From: Phaeoceros laevis
Taxonomy: Eukaryota > Anthocerotophyta > Anthocerotopsida > Notothyladales
DNA length: 44,786 nucleotides
Assembly (NCBI GenBank): GCA_049999765.1
Contig: JBNGIQ010008887.1
Coordinates: 1-44,786 of the forward strand
Direction: 5' to 3'
Part shown: one piece after another, positions 11,701 to 22,634 of the stretch
Position numbering within the stretch: the first letter of the stretch is position 1
Layout: each line of letters starts with the position of its first letter
Translations under genes and position numbers: made by a program
Notes under the pieces: generated by a model
Seen by the model: only the letters and a program-made list of their open reading frames with translations
Told to the model about the DNA's origin: nothing
Databases searched by the model: none

Positions 11701-13783
11701 CTTTTTCCCAAAACCCAAGGTACCAGAAAGAAAACGGTATGCTGGCTTCTAAGAACCAAAAATGTTTAGCGTCCAGCAAGGAACTCATATTACCTTACAT
11801 GGCTGTGGTTCTTCGGCATCCACAATTTTTGCAAAGGTATGGTACTTCTCATCATAATGATGCCCGCAAAAAAAGCAATCATCTGCTCCCTGACAAGTTT
11901 GGTACTGCACAAACTCCTCTGGATCGTAGATATAGCACTCACGGTAAACACGTGTTGCCTGTAAGAACCACAAGTGTCAAAACTTGTTTATCTGTCTCAG
12001 CATTGCTCATCAGAAACCCTCAAAAAATAATCTGCTTGGAGACATCACAGTATAACAACAGAACCTCAATATCCTCAATAAGGTCGGTGCGGAAAAGTTC
12101 CCGACGTCCATTTTCGGGTCTTCTGCCCTGTAGTGTTTCTTCAGGTCTTATGTATCGTCGACACTGAACCCAGTCACGATTGTCTAATCCCCTCCAGATC
12201 CTGCATGAGTTGAAGCTTAGTTTATATAACATATTGTAACACAATTGAACTGCGTGGAGCCGTACTGGAGCTTACTTCAAAACCTTTACGGCGCACAATT
12301 CTCCTGCTAAGAGACGTTCCCGGGCTGTGCGGCGTCGCGTCCTGTTCGCAGCATCCAACTCCACAGTTTCGCCCCTTTTGCGTCTCTCACAAGCTGGGCA
12401 AAACCAATCTCCCTCAGGAACTTCCTTCAGAGGCGGATTCAAGCATCTCAAATGAAAGCCGCCCAAGCAGTCATCGCACTCCAGCATAACGTCATCGTCA
12501 ATTTTGCCGCAAATGCGGCAGTCTTCACGCTCATCATCTGACTCACTGCTCGCCCACTCCTCCTTTCTGAGGTAGTGGTACGCATTGGGAACGATCTTTA
12601 CGTCACCCACAACTAAACTTTTGCAGCATCGTCTACGCACAGTCTGTGGTGCAAATCTGGCATCAACAGCTGCAGCTGCTCTCTTCTGCTGAATCGGCAT
12701 CTTTGCACGCGACAGGCTGAAAGGCAGATCATCACTATCACTACGTCCGTCCGTAGTGATTTTCCTTGAACTTTTACCCACACTACCCACAGTTGCAGCT
12801 TTTTGCTCTCCCAAACTCTTGGCAGGAAAAGAATGCAAATCCTCACTTTCGCTGTCACTGCAATCTCGCGCCCGACAAAGCAGTTCTCCGCCTGTAGCAC
12901 CCAAAATCGAAGATGGGGCCCTCTTCTGACTAGGCCTCTTGACAAGTGAGCCTCGACGTTTCTCAATGGGTTTAGACGAGCCTTTAGCCCCTACAAGAGC
13001 ATGTGGACTAGAAAGCCGCCTGACAGGAGAAGGCTGGCTATCCGAGTCCTCACTGTCGCTGATATCGATGGTTTCTCTTGGGTCTCCGGCACCCGCAACA
13101 GCAAATGGGCCCCTTTTCAGTTGTGGCGGCCTCCTGGCAGTGGAAGGTAGATCTGTAAAACCATCAGAGTCACTGCTATCCGTGGTCCTCTCAGGACTTC
13201 GGAAGCCATTAACTCCAAAGGGAAGGGTCTTCAACCTCATCCAAGAAGAAAGCCCCGCTGAAGGTAGTTCCTCAGTGTCACTATTGTCGTACTGCTCCAG
13301 GGCTTTCCTCTTAAGTCCAGAGAGGCTTGAGGCCTTTCGCATATCCCCATAGCTTCCTTCCCAGTCGACCAGCCTGTGCCTCGACCCAATGCCAGAACCG
13401 CCTTGCCCTTCCTCAAAACCTCTCCCAAGGTCTACGACCTTCAGCCGAGACCCCAGGCCTGGACCTTCTTCCCTGTGCACAAAACCCCTCCCCGACTGCC
13501 CCGGATTGCGCCTCGACGCAACGTACTGGCTTTCTTGCTGACCACCATATCTGGGCTTCTTCTTGGTGCTTGGAGAAGGGGGCCTCCCCATATACACTCC
13601 ATACGTTTCAGAGTCAGAAGGGTCGGGTGACAGCCTCGATTTCTTCACATTAGACCTGCTTTCCTCCTCATCCGTCGAGGCAAAGTGGAGGCGCTTAGGT
13701 TTGGCACCTCCTGAACTGAAATGTTCAGGACTCCTGCTCCGCACCGGTTTTGCGGAGGAGAATGCGACTGCGTCCCTTGCCAT
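8786..13783 (-). CDS. ORC1: Origin recognition complex subunit 1 (PHD-BAH-AAA+)
   Basis: Large ORC subunit; binds replication origins and loads CDC6/MCM in the nucleus. Fifteen exons (minus): 13783-12276, 12200-12044, 11958-11794, 11615-11424, 11282-11140, 11003-10901, 10804-10682, 10577-10422, 10255-10198, 10111-9936, 9797-9674, 9613-9528, 9421-9326, 9209-9133 and 9014-8786; lengths sum to 1,130 codons. The first about 415 residues are disordered, with repeated acidic SDSE/DLP blocks. The PHD finger (CRIC...CDDC...HLRC...CPAC) is at about 422-466, then BAH (IWRGLDNRDWVQCRRYIRPEE, RRELFRTD). AAA+: Walker A GVPGTGK (about 750-756), Walker B VVLVDELD (about 834-841), then NWPNLPNSRLVVIGIANTMD and PRIASRMGQR. 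The C-terminal winged-helix part has AKHRLQKLQLN, but the last about 50 residues do not match the usual ending. The start at 13783 is the first in-frame ATG. Exon 4/5 limits are less certain. Confidence 0.93.
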
Positions 13784-14068
13784 ACTTGACGCACGCTCAT
13801 CCCCTGAGCTCTTCAACAAACGCAGTGTCACCGAAATGTGCTGAGCGCCAAAAGAAGACCGCGGGAATCAGGTACAAGAACTGGAACTATTCTCCATTAC
13901 AGCATTACAGAGCACTGACGTACAGCTCTGGCACTTATTGTTACGTACATCACAGCCCCGAAACAGTTCCCGGCTCTCATGTCTTGGAGAAGGTTTTTTT
14001 TGGCTTCGTACAAAGCCTAAAGCCCTAAGGAAACCTTCCTTGCTTCCACCATCGTCGGACAGGTCCTC
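13784..14068. promoter_or_regulatory. Shared promoter between ORC1 and mS35
   Basis: Only 285 bp separate the start codons of ORC1 (-) and mS35 (+), which point away from each other. Both promoters and 5'UTRs must fit here, so it is a candidate bidirectional promoter. No clear TATA box was recognised. An antisense reading frame crosses it (see rejected items). Confidence 0.5.
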
Positions 14069-14976
14069 ATGCTGCGCCTCCGGCATGTCCACCAGCTGCT
14101 GCCTCGGTCCTCCTCACGAGTTCGTGCTTTCCTGGCGAATGCCGGAGGCAGAGGAGGGGATGACGGTAAGCCCAAGCCAATGACGTACAATTTTGGCGGT
14201 GTGGAGCCTGATCTGAAGGCCGCTTGTCTCTCGGAGAAAAGCAAGCAGACAATTTGGCAGACGTACCGTGACAATCCGCTGTCCACCACGGTGGATAAAT
14301 TGGCAGCGGAGTTCCGGGTCTCTAAACAGCGGGTGCATGCCATTCTGTGGCTCAAGGAGGCCGAGAAGGCTCAGGAAGCCAAGGGAGGCCCTTTAAGCGA
14401 CGAGCTGGAGCAGGAGTTCGCGGAGCTCCACGGGTGAGTGCTGGTTTTCTGCTGGTTTGTGAATAAGACGGAATTGGCCTGACATTTGATGGTTCTTGTC
14501 GCAGGTCATACGATGTTGCTGACGGTGAGCGGTATGCAACAGTCAGGGGGGATCAATGGGCTGCAGCTGCCAGTGCCGGCAGTGGCGACAGTGGCGACAC
14601 ACAGGAGCAATCGGTGATCCTGTCCAAAGGGGAACAAATGCTGCTGTTGGAGTTTGAGCAACGTATGGAGTTCAACAAGAAGATAGTAAGATCCTCTACG
14701 CTGGGGTCGTTTTGCGCAACCAATGTGGCAACACTTGCTGACAGAGTTTCTCAGATCTCTGGCGTAATCAAAACGGATCCATTGTCTCGCCAAAGGCCTT
14801 CAGAGGGGTGGAGCTATGTCGTGGAGGAATTGGGCTCCGAAGGCAAAAGAGGGAAACGAGGGGGGAAGCGATTCATCTCACTTCCGAACGGGACACATCG
14901 ACAGTTAAATGATCTGGAGAAAGAGTTTCTGAAACGGGAGACCTTGAGACCACGGCGGAGGATCACGCCGAGATGA
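14069..14976 (+). CDS. Mitochondrial small-subunit ribosomal protein mS35 (plant S24/S35 type)
   Basis: Component of the plant mitochondrial ribosome small subunit. Exons: 14069-14433, 14505-14685 and 14755-14976, 255 residues. The first about 30 residues (MLRLRHVHQLLPRSSSRVRA) are Arg/Leu/Ser-rich, like a mitochondrial presequence. The body has the family segments AACLSEKSKQTIWQTYRDNP, AEFRVSKQRVHAILWLKEAE, FEQRMEFNKK, RPSEGWSYVVEELGSEGKRG and the ending KRETLRPRRRI. The length is shorter than the Arabidopsis proteins because the presequence and linkers are short. It lies head-to-head with ORC1. Confidence 0.88.
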
Positions 14977-15325
14977 TATACTCTATCCTGCGCTCAACTC
15001 TGCGATCCAGCCCTCACTTTCATATTACCCCGGAGAGGGCCTCATTTGGTGTCGTCTCAGTCTGTCTACTCTTGGCACTTTGTCGTCCAGAACGCCATAC
15101 TATGCTTTCATGGAATTGGTGCTTGTTGTAAGAATCTGTATGATCTGGCACTGAAGATGGATACCAAAACCGAAGTCACAAAACTGTGTATTGCCCCTCA
15201 GAAGTACTGCAAATACATTGGAGCATAGAGGGCCACCGATCAGACACACTGAACTATGCCAGCGAACCAGCAACCAGTGAAAGAACATTAGGATGATTCG
15301 AGGACGAATTACGTCAGTCAGACTG
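14977..15325. other. Convergent 3' region (mS35 / ParB-methyltransferase gene)
   Basis: This holds the two 3'UTRs. No gene is supported. Confidence 0.5.
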
Positions 15326-18300
15326 TCATACCGACGGGTCCAGAACATATGGCCTGGAGACTTCTGAACCAGATGATGGGGAAGAGGGCCCAGGAAGCAT
15401 CTCTTGGGGCCGTCTCTGCAAATGCACTAGAACCTCCTGCAAGAGCTCTTCTTCACGCTCCATGGCGTAAAGGTGGCGCCCGCTAATTTCTGCAGCCACC
15501 ATAGTGCCACCTGCGGCAGAAGCTCAGATAACTGAGTCCAGATTTTCACTAACGCAATCCTTAAAGTCACTCCAACAGAGCACATCACACGCCTGGAGTC
15601 CTCACTTACCTGTTCCCGCTGTGAAATCTACCACCCGGTCCCCCTCTCCAGAGCAACACTCTATGAGTTGCTGCCACATGGATTGCGCTTTCTCTCTGCC
15701 TCCATGCCACAAGTACTGTGGTTCTCCTTCTTTTTGCCGCCGCTTAGTTAGATCCCATACAGGTACAAAGCTCCTCAAGATATCCATTGTAACTGGGTCA
15801 AATTCAGGGTCAATTGGCCTAACAAGTTGTCTGAAGTCAAATCGGCAATCCTTGCGTATTATACAATGTACCATGCATGTCTTCTTTTCTTGTCTCTGCT
15901 CATAGGTTAGAGACTGCTCTTGTATGACAACCCAGGTCTTCAGAATCCTCATCTTGTTTGATTGCACATGCCTGTGAATCTCAACACATGTGTCCACTGT
16001 GGACTGGGCCACCATAACCAGACACCCATCATCGCTCAAAATTGCTCTCGCAAGCTGAATACACCTCGGAATGTGCTCTGGCGAACATCCGTTCCAAGAA
16101 GGAACTGCCAGCTGGTCAGAAGAGCAACCGGGCACTGGTTGTCCTGTTGGAATGTCACATACAACTAGCTCAGCGGCCCAGTTCCTCTGCACACCCCCAC
16201 ACTTTGGCATCCTGCCACCCGAATTGCGAGTGAGAAAGTCCACCAGCTCGAACCATGTAGCAGGCAGCGGAAGCTCCCTTCCCACTTCAGTACTGTGACT
16301 ACCAGGTCCTTTCCCCCTACTAGTAAGCTCTGCTTGGATTCTGGCAGCCTTCACTCGCTGATGCTGCTCCAGTCGTGTTGAAAGTTCTACATAATCCACT
16401 AGGGCGCAGACAACCTCAGCAAGAACATATTTTCCAGGCAGTTTACAGGGTGCATGCAAGCCATGTCTTGTGGGTTCAAGCCTTCTCGCACGGTACGGAC
16501 TCAGTGGGCTGGCCTCATTAGCACATTGCCTTAGCTCCTCGCTTCCTTCAGCAGGGACTATCTCCCCACCTTCCCTAGAAACATACTCCTCTACTTTAAC
16601 TACTCTGCCAGATTTCTTCCTCCTCCGTGCTTGAGTTACATCTGTTTGAACTACATGGAAAACGTCCACCTTCTCATAAAGGTCTCTTTTTCGTCTTTGT
16701 GCCTTCCGCTTGAGATTTTTGACAGGACCTAATTCTTGCATCCTTCGAGCCTCAGCTTTAGCAGCAGCCTCTTTAGCAGCCTGGACGGCGACCTCCTTTT
16801 CTTCTTGAGTTCTTTCATTATGGGCAACACTGAGGCGCCCAGCCTTGAGATCTTCATACAGCTGCTTTTCTTCTTCTGGGGGGCCAGACATATCCAACCA
16901 CCAAGGACAGTTCTCTGCCTCCCATATGGACATCTTTCTGCACTGAATCTCATCGTACATCGTAAGCTCTTCATCATCTGACCTGAATTCTGCAAGGCCA
17001 ACTGGTTCACTTTTAGCAAATCCCCTATCCAAAAGGGACTTGACATATCTAAATGCTATCCTCTTAGCAGCCTGAGCTCCCCCTGCCTGCTGGTTTAGAG
17101 AAGCTTTTTTATCAGCACGCTTCAGCTGTTCCACAAACAAATTCTTGTAATACTTGCATTTCCAGTACTTCAACCATTTCCCGAGTGGTTCTGCTGTAAT
17201 CTCTCCAACTGTTGTCTGCAACAGTGGCCCAACTTCCTGTTTTTCAAACTCAGATACGAGTCTGGCTGCCTGATCTTCAACCTGCCACCACCATGTCTCC
17301 TTACCTACCCACTCTATAAAGTCTATCTCAGTTGGCACTTCCTTTGGATAACCTCTCCGTAGTCTCTCTGCCTCAACCCCTGTCCCAAGCCTGACCCACT
17401 CAGTCTTGGCATGGGCAGGGACCTTTGCCACAGCAATATGATAAAGCTTCTCTGACCCCAATTTATAGTTGCACTTTCCTCCCCCCTTCAGGATTCCCTT
17501 TCCAGCTCCTTCTTTGATGGCCTGCAACCACTCGTCTCCCAGTCGTGGATCTGCTACAGGGAGCAGTTTCAGAAGCCGGCTGCCTGTTTTCTTCCTCACA
17601 GTTGCAACAGCCTTCTTGACAATCTCAACTCTGCCATCCTCTGTTTGCAAGTTAGCTGGTGTTGATTTGTCGTAGCGCAGACCAGCCTTATGGGATTCTG
17701 CAATGATGTCATTAGCTGCCAGAATGTCAATCAAGGAGTTCAGCGTGAGACAGTACCATGTTCCCCCTTGCTCTGGAGGGAGCTTCTTTTGGCACTCTTG
17801 CAGGTCCTTAGCAGAGAGGCGAGATGCATAGTGTTCTAAAGGTCCAAGCCCCACCTTTTGCACATAGTAGATTTCATGTAAAGCATTCGTCTGCACGTGG
17901 CCAGTCCCGATGATCCTGTTCACATCCACCATGAAAGCAGATCGTGAACAGTGTCAGCTAGAAATGAAGCAAGCCCTTTAAACAGGACAAGAGTCAAAAC
18001 TATCATGATGCATCTAACAGTTGACACGCTCATGAAGAAGCCAAAGAAAATGGACACAGCTCAACCAATGGAGCCAGGCTCACACAGTTTCTACAATTCA
18101 GGACCCAGACTTCATCGAGGTATGACATAAGAGGATGGCCAGTCACAGCAGGATTGCTTACTCATTGAGACCATGAGCTGCCTGAAGGATCTGTATGCGA
18201 TTACTTTCATTCACATCCAAAACTTCCACTTTGACGCGTACATGCCAATCCAAGTCATTTGGGTGCGTAGTTTTAATCACATCAAGCCACCCCTGGAGCC

Positions 18301-19466
18301 GATGGTTTCCATCCCATACCCATAGAGTCTTTCCTTGCAAAAAGCTCCAGTCTGCATCTTGCTTGAGCTCCTCCTGAAAAATGGCGTCCACTTTGGCCCA
18401 GCACTCATCCCACTGATCTCCTTTATCGGCCTCCTTTAAATCCTCTCCAAGCAAGGAAACCCAAAAGGGCCATGCTTCTCGATTGTAGCCAGAAGATGCA
18501 AACCTTGATGCGACTTCAAGTACATCTTCCTGCTTCAAAATTGGGCGCACAATTTGTGTACTGCGCAGCCTACAGAGAGGCACATCTGGACACTGCCTTT
18601 TTCTTTTAAGCTTGTGAGGCTCAAGTTTTGAAAGCAAAGACGTGTCTTTCATGTCCGCAAGTCCAGGAGAATCAACATTTTTTGATATCTCATCTTCAGC
18701 AGTATCTACGTCATCCTCGAGGTCCTCCTCGTTCTCGTCTTCCATTCCCTGTGTCTTTTTGTTGTTCAGATGTGAAAGTAAATCTGCTCTAGGCAAGCTC
18801 ACTCTCTCCTGTAAAATGCCCTCTACTAATGCCACGGCACCAGCTGCTGCCTCTTCTGCAAGTAATCCATGCACAACATTGTTCCTTGCATGCTTGTCCA
18901 AATTTAAACTGCCTGCCGTCATTCTCAGAATAAGGCTCTCTGCACAGCTTTCACCATCATCTAGCAACTGGCCCTCCATTTTTAGGCCATCATTCGGAAC
19001 CATGTCAGAATTGCTTCCATTTACACCACTCCCTGCAATTTCCCCGTCTCTTTTGCCTTGCTCGTTCCTAATCATTTCAAATGGAGTTCGACTTCCCCAA
19101 ATGCGGGTGCAGCCATTGAGCTCCATTTGATCTGAAACTCCAGGAGACTGCTGTGCAATCTCTGTGTGCATCTCTTTCTTCGGCCTGCTATGCAACTCAC
19201 CATCCTCATTTCGTCCTTCGATAAGCCTCTCCAGTAACCCAAGGTGCAACCTAGGTTCAGTGAGAGAGGCAGTTCTTGTACGAGGACCCATGACATTGAA
19301 TTCCAGCAAATCCTGTGCAAAGGACAACGAACTTATATTTGAGCATTACAGATCACTAAGAGCAGGAAGAGATGATCAAGTGAGATTGAACCATATCATT
19401 CTCCATTAGCCAGGAGTCCAAAAATGTAGCACCTTGCTGGCAGAAATGATTCTTGACATCCAGCAT
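15326..19466 (-). CDS. ParB/Srx-like domain fused to a permuted amino-methyltransferase
   Basis: Exons (minus): 19466-19392 (tentative), 19312-18162, 17915-15610 and 15510-15326; total 1,238 codons, in frame throughout. Around residue 359 the sequence WVWDGNHRLQGWLDVI matches the DGNHR-type motif of ParB/sulfiredoxin-fold domains, with strands before (STQIVRPILKQEDV) and after (HVRVKVEVLD). A long Lys/Glu-rich linker (KAQRRKRDLYEKVDVF) follows. The C-terminal about 250 residues look like a beta-class, circularly permuted DNA amino-methyltransferase. A motif IV-like VVCDIPTG (about 996) comes first, then SDDGCLVMVAQ. Motif I VVDFTAGTGGT (about 1171) comes last, followed by AAEISGRHLYAMERE. Motif I is interrupted by the last intron. 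The catalytic DPPY is replaced by DIPT, so catalysis is doubtful. Bacterial and phage ParB-methylase fusions are known; this one carries introns and is therefore nuclear. The target is unknown. If exon 1 is wrong, the first ATG is at 19291. Confidence 0.75.
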
Positions 19467-20454
19467 TGTTTCAAGGAAGCACTTTTTGAGGATCAGTCTT
19501 TCTTGAGCTGGATAAAGCATTCCCGTGTGCGCGAAGGTGGGATTTCGTCAAGCGGCAAGACGTGTGAACAGATTGGGGTCCAGAGAGAGTTTTAGCAGCG
19601 GGCCATTCCCACGCTACGTGAAGCTCTGCATGTATGGACAGTCATCAGGTATAGCTGCAATCTAACGCACCAGAGTTCCTTCAAAGAGATTCCTGCACCA
19701 GAATTCACGTGCAGTGGTCCGTCACCAACTTCTGTTCGGCACAGCCGAACTCCAAACGAGACAAATTGCACACCAACACCTTACATCGTGTCAGATGCAG
19801 GGGCCAGAACAAGAAGCTCCGGAAAATTCCAGTCCGTCACCATGACAGACTTGAGATTAACCAAATTCAAGCTCAAATTGTCCCTCCATTCTGCTAAGGA
19901 CCATCCGCCAACAAGCCGATGCCACCATTGCTACTACTCGTCCACTGCCGACCACGTTGGCCAAGTGAATCTCGAAATAAAATCATCAGTATAGCAGCAG
20001 TTAACACTGTCATTGATGCCAGCATCCGACACTTGTCCTCAATTGGCCCCCCAGGGAACACCCCCGCAATCCTCCTCAAATTTCAGTCGTATGCAGAGTT
20101 TTGGAAAACTAGAAGAATCCCACTGTTTGCTGTCAGCGCATTGCGGCATCCAATTCAAAGCAAAAAATTCAGGGGCATATTCAAACACAGGGATTTAGTG
20201 AAGGGTGGGAAACACAAGAAGGACGGTGATGAAATGCAGCACGGCAAGATTCAGGCTGAAATGGAGAAACGAGATAGGGCAAGACCATGGAGTTCCCCAC
20301 GATAACCGCGACCTGAGGGGTAGTGTTTCCTTTGTATACGACCCCAACTTCCAAGCTTTACACTAGGGCTGAAACCAAATTCCCTTGCTTCGACGCTCTC
20401 GGCTGAAAGGCAAGCAAGCAGGCAGTCAGCACAGGGAACGCCACTCCGCGCAGA
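19467..20454. other. Divergent intergenic region (ParB-methyltransferase gene / eS4)
   Basis: About 1 kb between two divergent genes, holding both promoters. The end next to eS4 (about 20320-20454) is probably its 5'UTR, with pyrimidine-rich words. A 119-codon antisense frame across the eS4 leader looks like a shadow. No independent gene is seen. Confidence 0.5.
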
Positions 20455-21968
20455 ATGGTATGTTTGGAGTGCCAGTTTGTCTATTACTGCCATCGCAAAG
20501 ATGTTCTTGTTGTGCTTGATGCGGCTTGGCACCTCATGCGCTGGGGCAATTGATTGAGGCAGCTTGAGCCACTCCCTTACCTTGCGGCGCGTTTGGTAGT
20601 TGGATAGCATGTCATGGTCAACCTGATGAGCTGTAGTTGCTTTGGTCTCTGCGAAGACTTCACGCTTTCAGTCTTAGTTGGTGCAGTAGCACCCCTTCTC
20701 TAATGGAAAGCGTGTTCATCTTTCGGCAAGGCAGTACCTCGACTGACTCGTTGGATATTCTTCTCCTTTCCATGTTAGGCTCGGGGGCTCAAAAAGCACT
20801 TGAAGCGGCTCAACGCTCCGAACCATTGGATGCTTGACAAGCTTGGAGGTGCCTTTGTAAGTTTTCCTCTCGTATTAATCATCTCAGAGGCAGAACTTGC
20901 TGGCAATTTATCTGCACAACTTCTGTCTTTATGTGGTTACAAAAGGGGGTTCAGTTGGAGAGAAAGACTGGTCTGACATTTCTGTCTTTGACGCCTTGCA
21001 GGCTCCGAAACCCTCATCTGGACCTCACAAGGCGAGAGAATGCCTACCCCTGGTGATTATGCTCAGAAACAGACTTAAATATGCGCTAACGTACAAGGAG
21101 GTTGTGGCCATCGTGATGCAAAGGCTGATCTCTGTGGATGGGAAGGTTCGCACTGAGAAATGCTATCCTGCTGGGTTTATGGGTAAGTTGGCCATTAGCC
21201 GTAGCTGTTCTATGTTTGCCTGTGCGTTGCCCTATACCTATTAAAATGAGCTGGAGATGTGAAAGTGTAGTACTTGCTGAAGCAAAAATAAACTGTAAGA
21301 CACGATCTAAGAGTGCACATGCGTTTGGTGCAGATGTGATCTCCATTGCCAAGACAAATGAGAACTTCCGTTTGCTGTATGACAGCAAAGGACGGTTCAC
21401 CCTTCACTCCATCAGTGCTGAAGAGGCAAAGGTTCGTTGCTGTCCAGCGGGATAATTAGGGCTTGGTTATCGTGCAACTAGCTCTGGTACAAACCTAGTT
21501 ATCAACCGAGAACTCAACTAGTGCTGGTTGTTTCAACAGTACAAGTTGTGCAAGGTGCGTTCTGCCCAGTTTGGTGAGAAGGGCATCCCATACATCACCA
21601 CCTTCGATGGCCGCACCATCAGATACCCTGATCCGCTGATCAAGGTCAATGACACTGTGAAGATCGAGCTTGAAACTGGCAGGGTTGTGGAGTTCGCCAA
21701 GTTCGATGTTGGCAACCTCGTTATGGTCACTGGTGGGCGTAACAGGGGCAGGGTTGGAATCATCAAGCACCGAGAAAAGCACAAGGGAAGCTTTGACATC
21801 ATTCATGTTACAGATTCCGCAGGTCACGAGTTTGCTACTAGGCTGGGAAACGTGTTCACCATTGGGCAGGGGCCGAAGCCTTGGGTCACTCTGCCCAGGG
21901 GGAAGGGTATCAAATTGTCCATTGTCGAGGAGGCCAGGAAGCGTGCTGCGTCCAAGGCCGCAGCTTAG
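20455..21968 (+). CDS. RPS4: 40S ribosomal protein S4 (eS4)
   Basis: Cytosolic small-subunit ribosomal protein. Exons: 20455-20457 (the ATG alone, before a perfect gtatgt donor), 20779-20856, 21002-21182, 21334-21431 and 21540-21968, totalling 262 residues, the normal plant length. Exon 2 gives [20 protein letters not shown]; exon 3 covers [13 protein letters not shown] and [16 protein letters not shown]; exon 4 has [15 protein letters not shown]. The last exon holds the KOW-type region [19 protein letters not shown] and the ending [17 protein letters not shown]. The ATG-intron arrangement was chosen because exon 2 begins at codon 2, as in other plant S4 genes. Confidence 0.95.
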
Positions 21969-22634
21969 GTGTGTGGACCCAATCGGCGAAGGATACCAAG
22001 ATGGATTGGGGACGCGGGTTGCGGACAGGCCTGCAAGCAGAACGCCAATTGTGCTGAATAGTTACAGTGGGCACGGAGTAGTGGCACTCAGTGACGCGCA
22101 TAAGAAAGGATTCTGGGCGGTCAGTACGAGCATTATCTAGATTGTTGCTGGCCAGGGAACAGCAGATTCCTTGGCGGCAGAAACATCCAGTTTTGTTACT
22201 AGATTAGGAACCTCTTATCCACCACGGCTGGCATGAAGGTGGTGCTTCCCTCCACGTCTCAAGTACCTTGACCTAACCTGCCACTGCTGGATACAGTATT
22301 CAAAAGCTTCATACCAAATTTTCACGTTGAGCCTCATTTCACTCATGTCCGTAGGCACCAAATCCTCTCATTGAGGATCGGTCCGCTCCGATTATCGGAA
22401 GGCTAGGCAAGGAAGCAAGCGCGTTATATGCAGTTAGGGCTTTTGTCTCTTGCTAGGGCTTGGCAAGTTGCTTGTTGCATCCAAGTTATGATGGAAGCTT
22501 ATTCTGTTGGTAACGTCATGGTTGTCGCATCATCGTGCTCATCGTGCTCACTCGCTGAGGCCGTGCTTCTGGATCGGAGGCGATGGGTCCAGGAGAGCGA
22601 CGCGCGTCTGCCGGTCTGACGGCGGAACCTGGCA
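21969..22634. other. Intergenic: eS4 3'UTR and SAT promoter
   Basis: Both neighbours are on the plus strand. A frame running from within eS4 to 22140 is a shadow. The last about 60 bp before 22635 are GC-rich and likely the 5'UTR of the serine acetyltransferase. No gene is supported. Confidence 0.5.

Noticed and set aside
13868-14086. Minus-strand frame beginning MPEAQHEDLSDDGG, possible extra 5' exon of ORC1
   Set aside because: It overlaps the mS35 start codon in antisense, ends at a stop before the ORC1 frame, and no splice join to ORC1 was convincing.
20251-20610. 119-codon minus-strand frame
   Set aside because: It lies across the eS4 leader and first intron, has no recognisable domain and looks like a chance frame.
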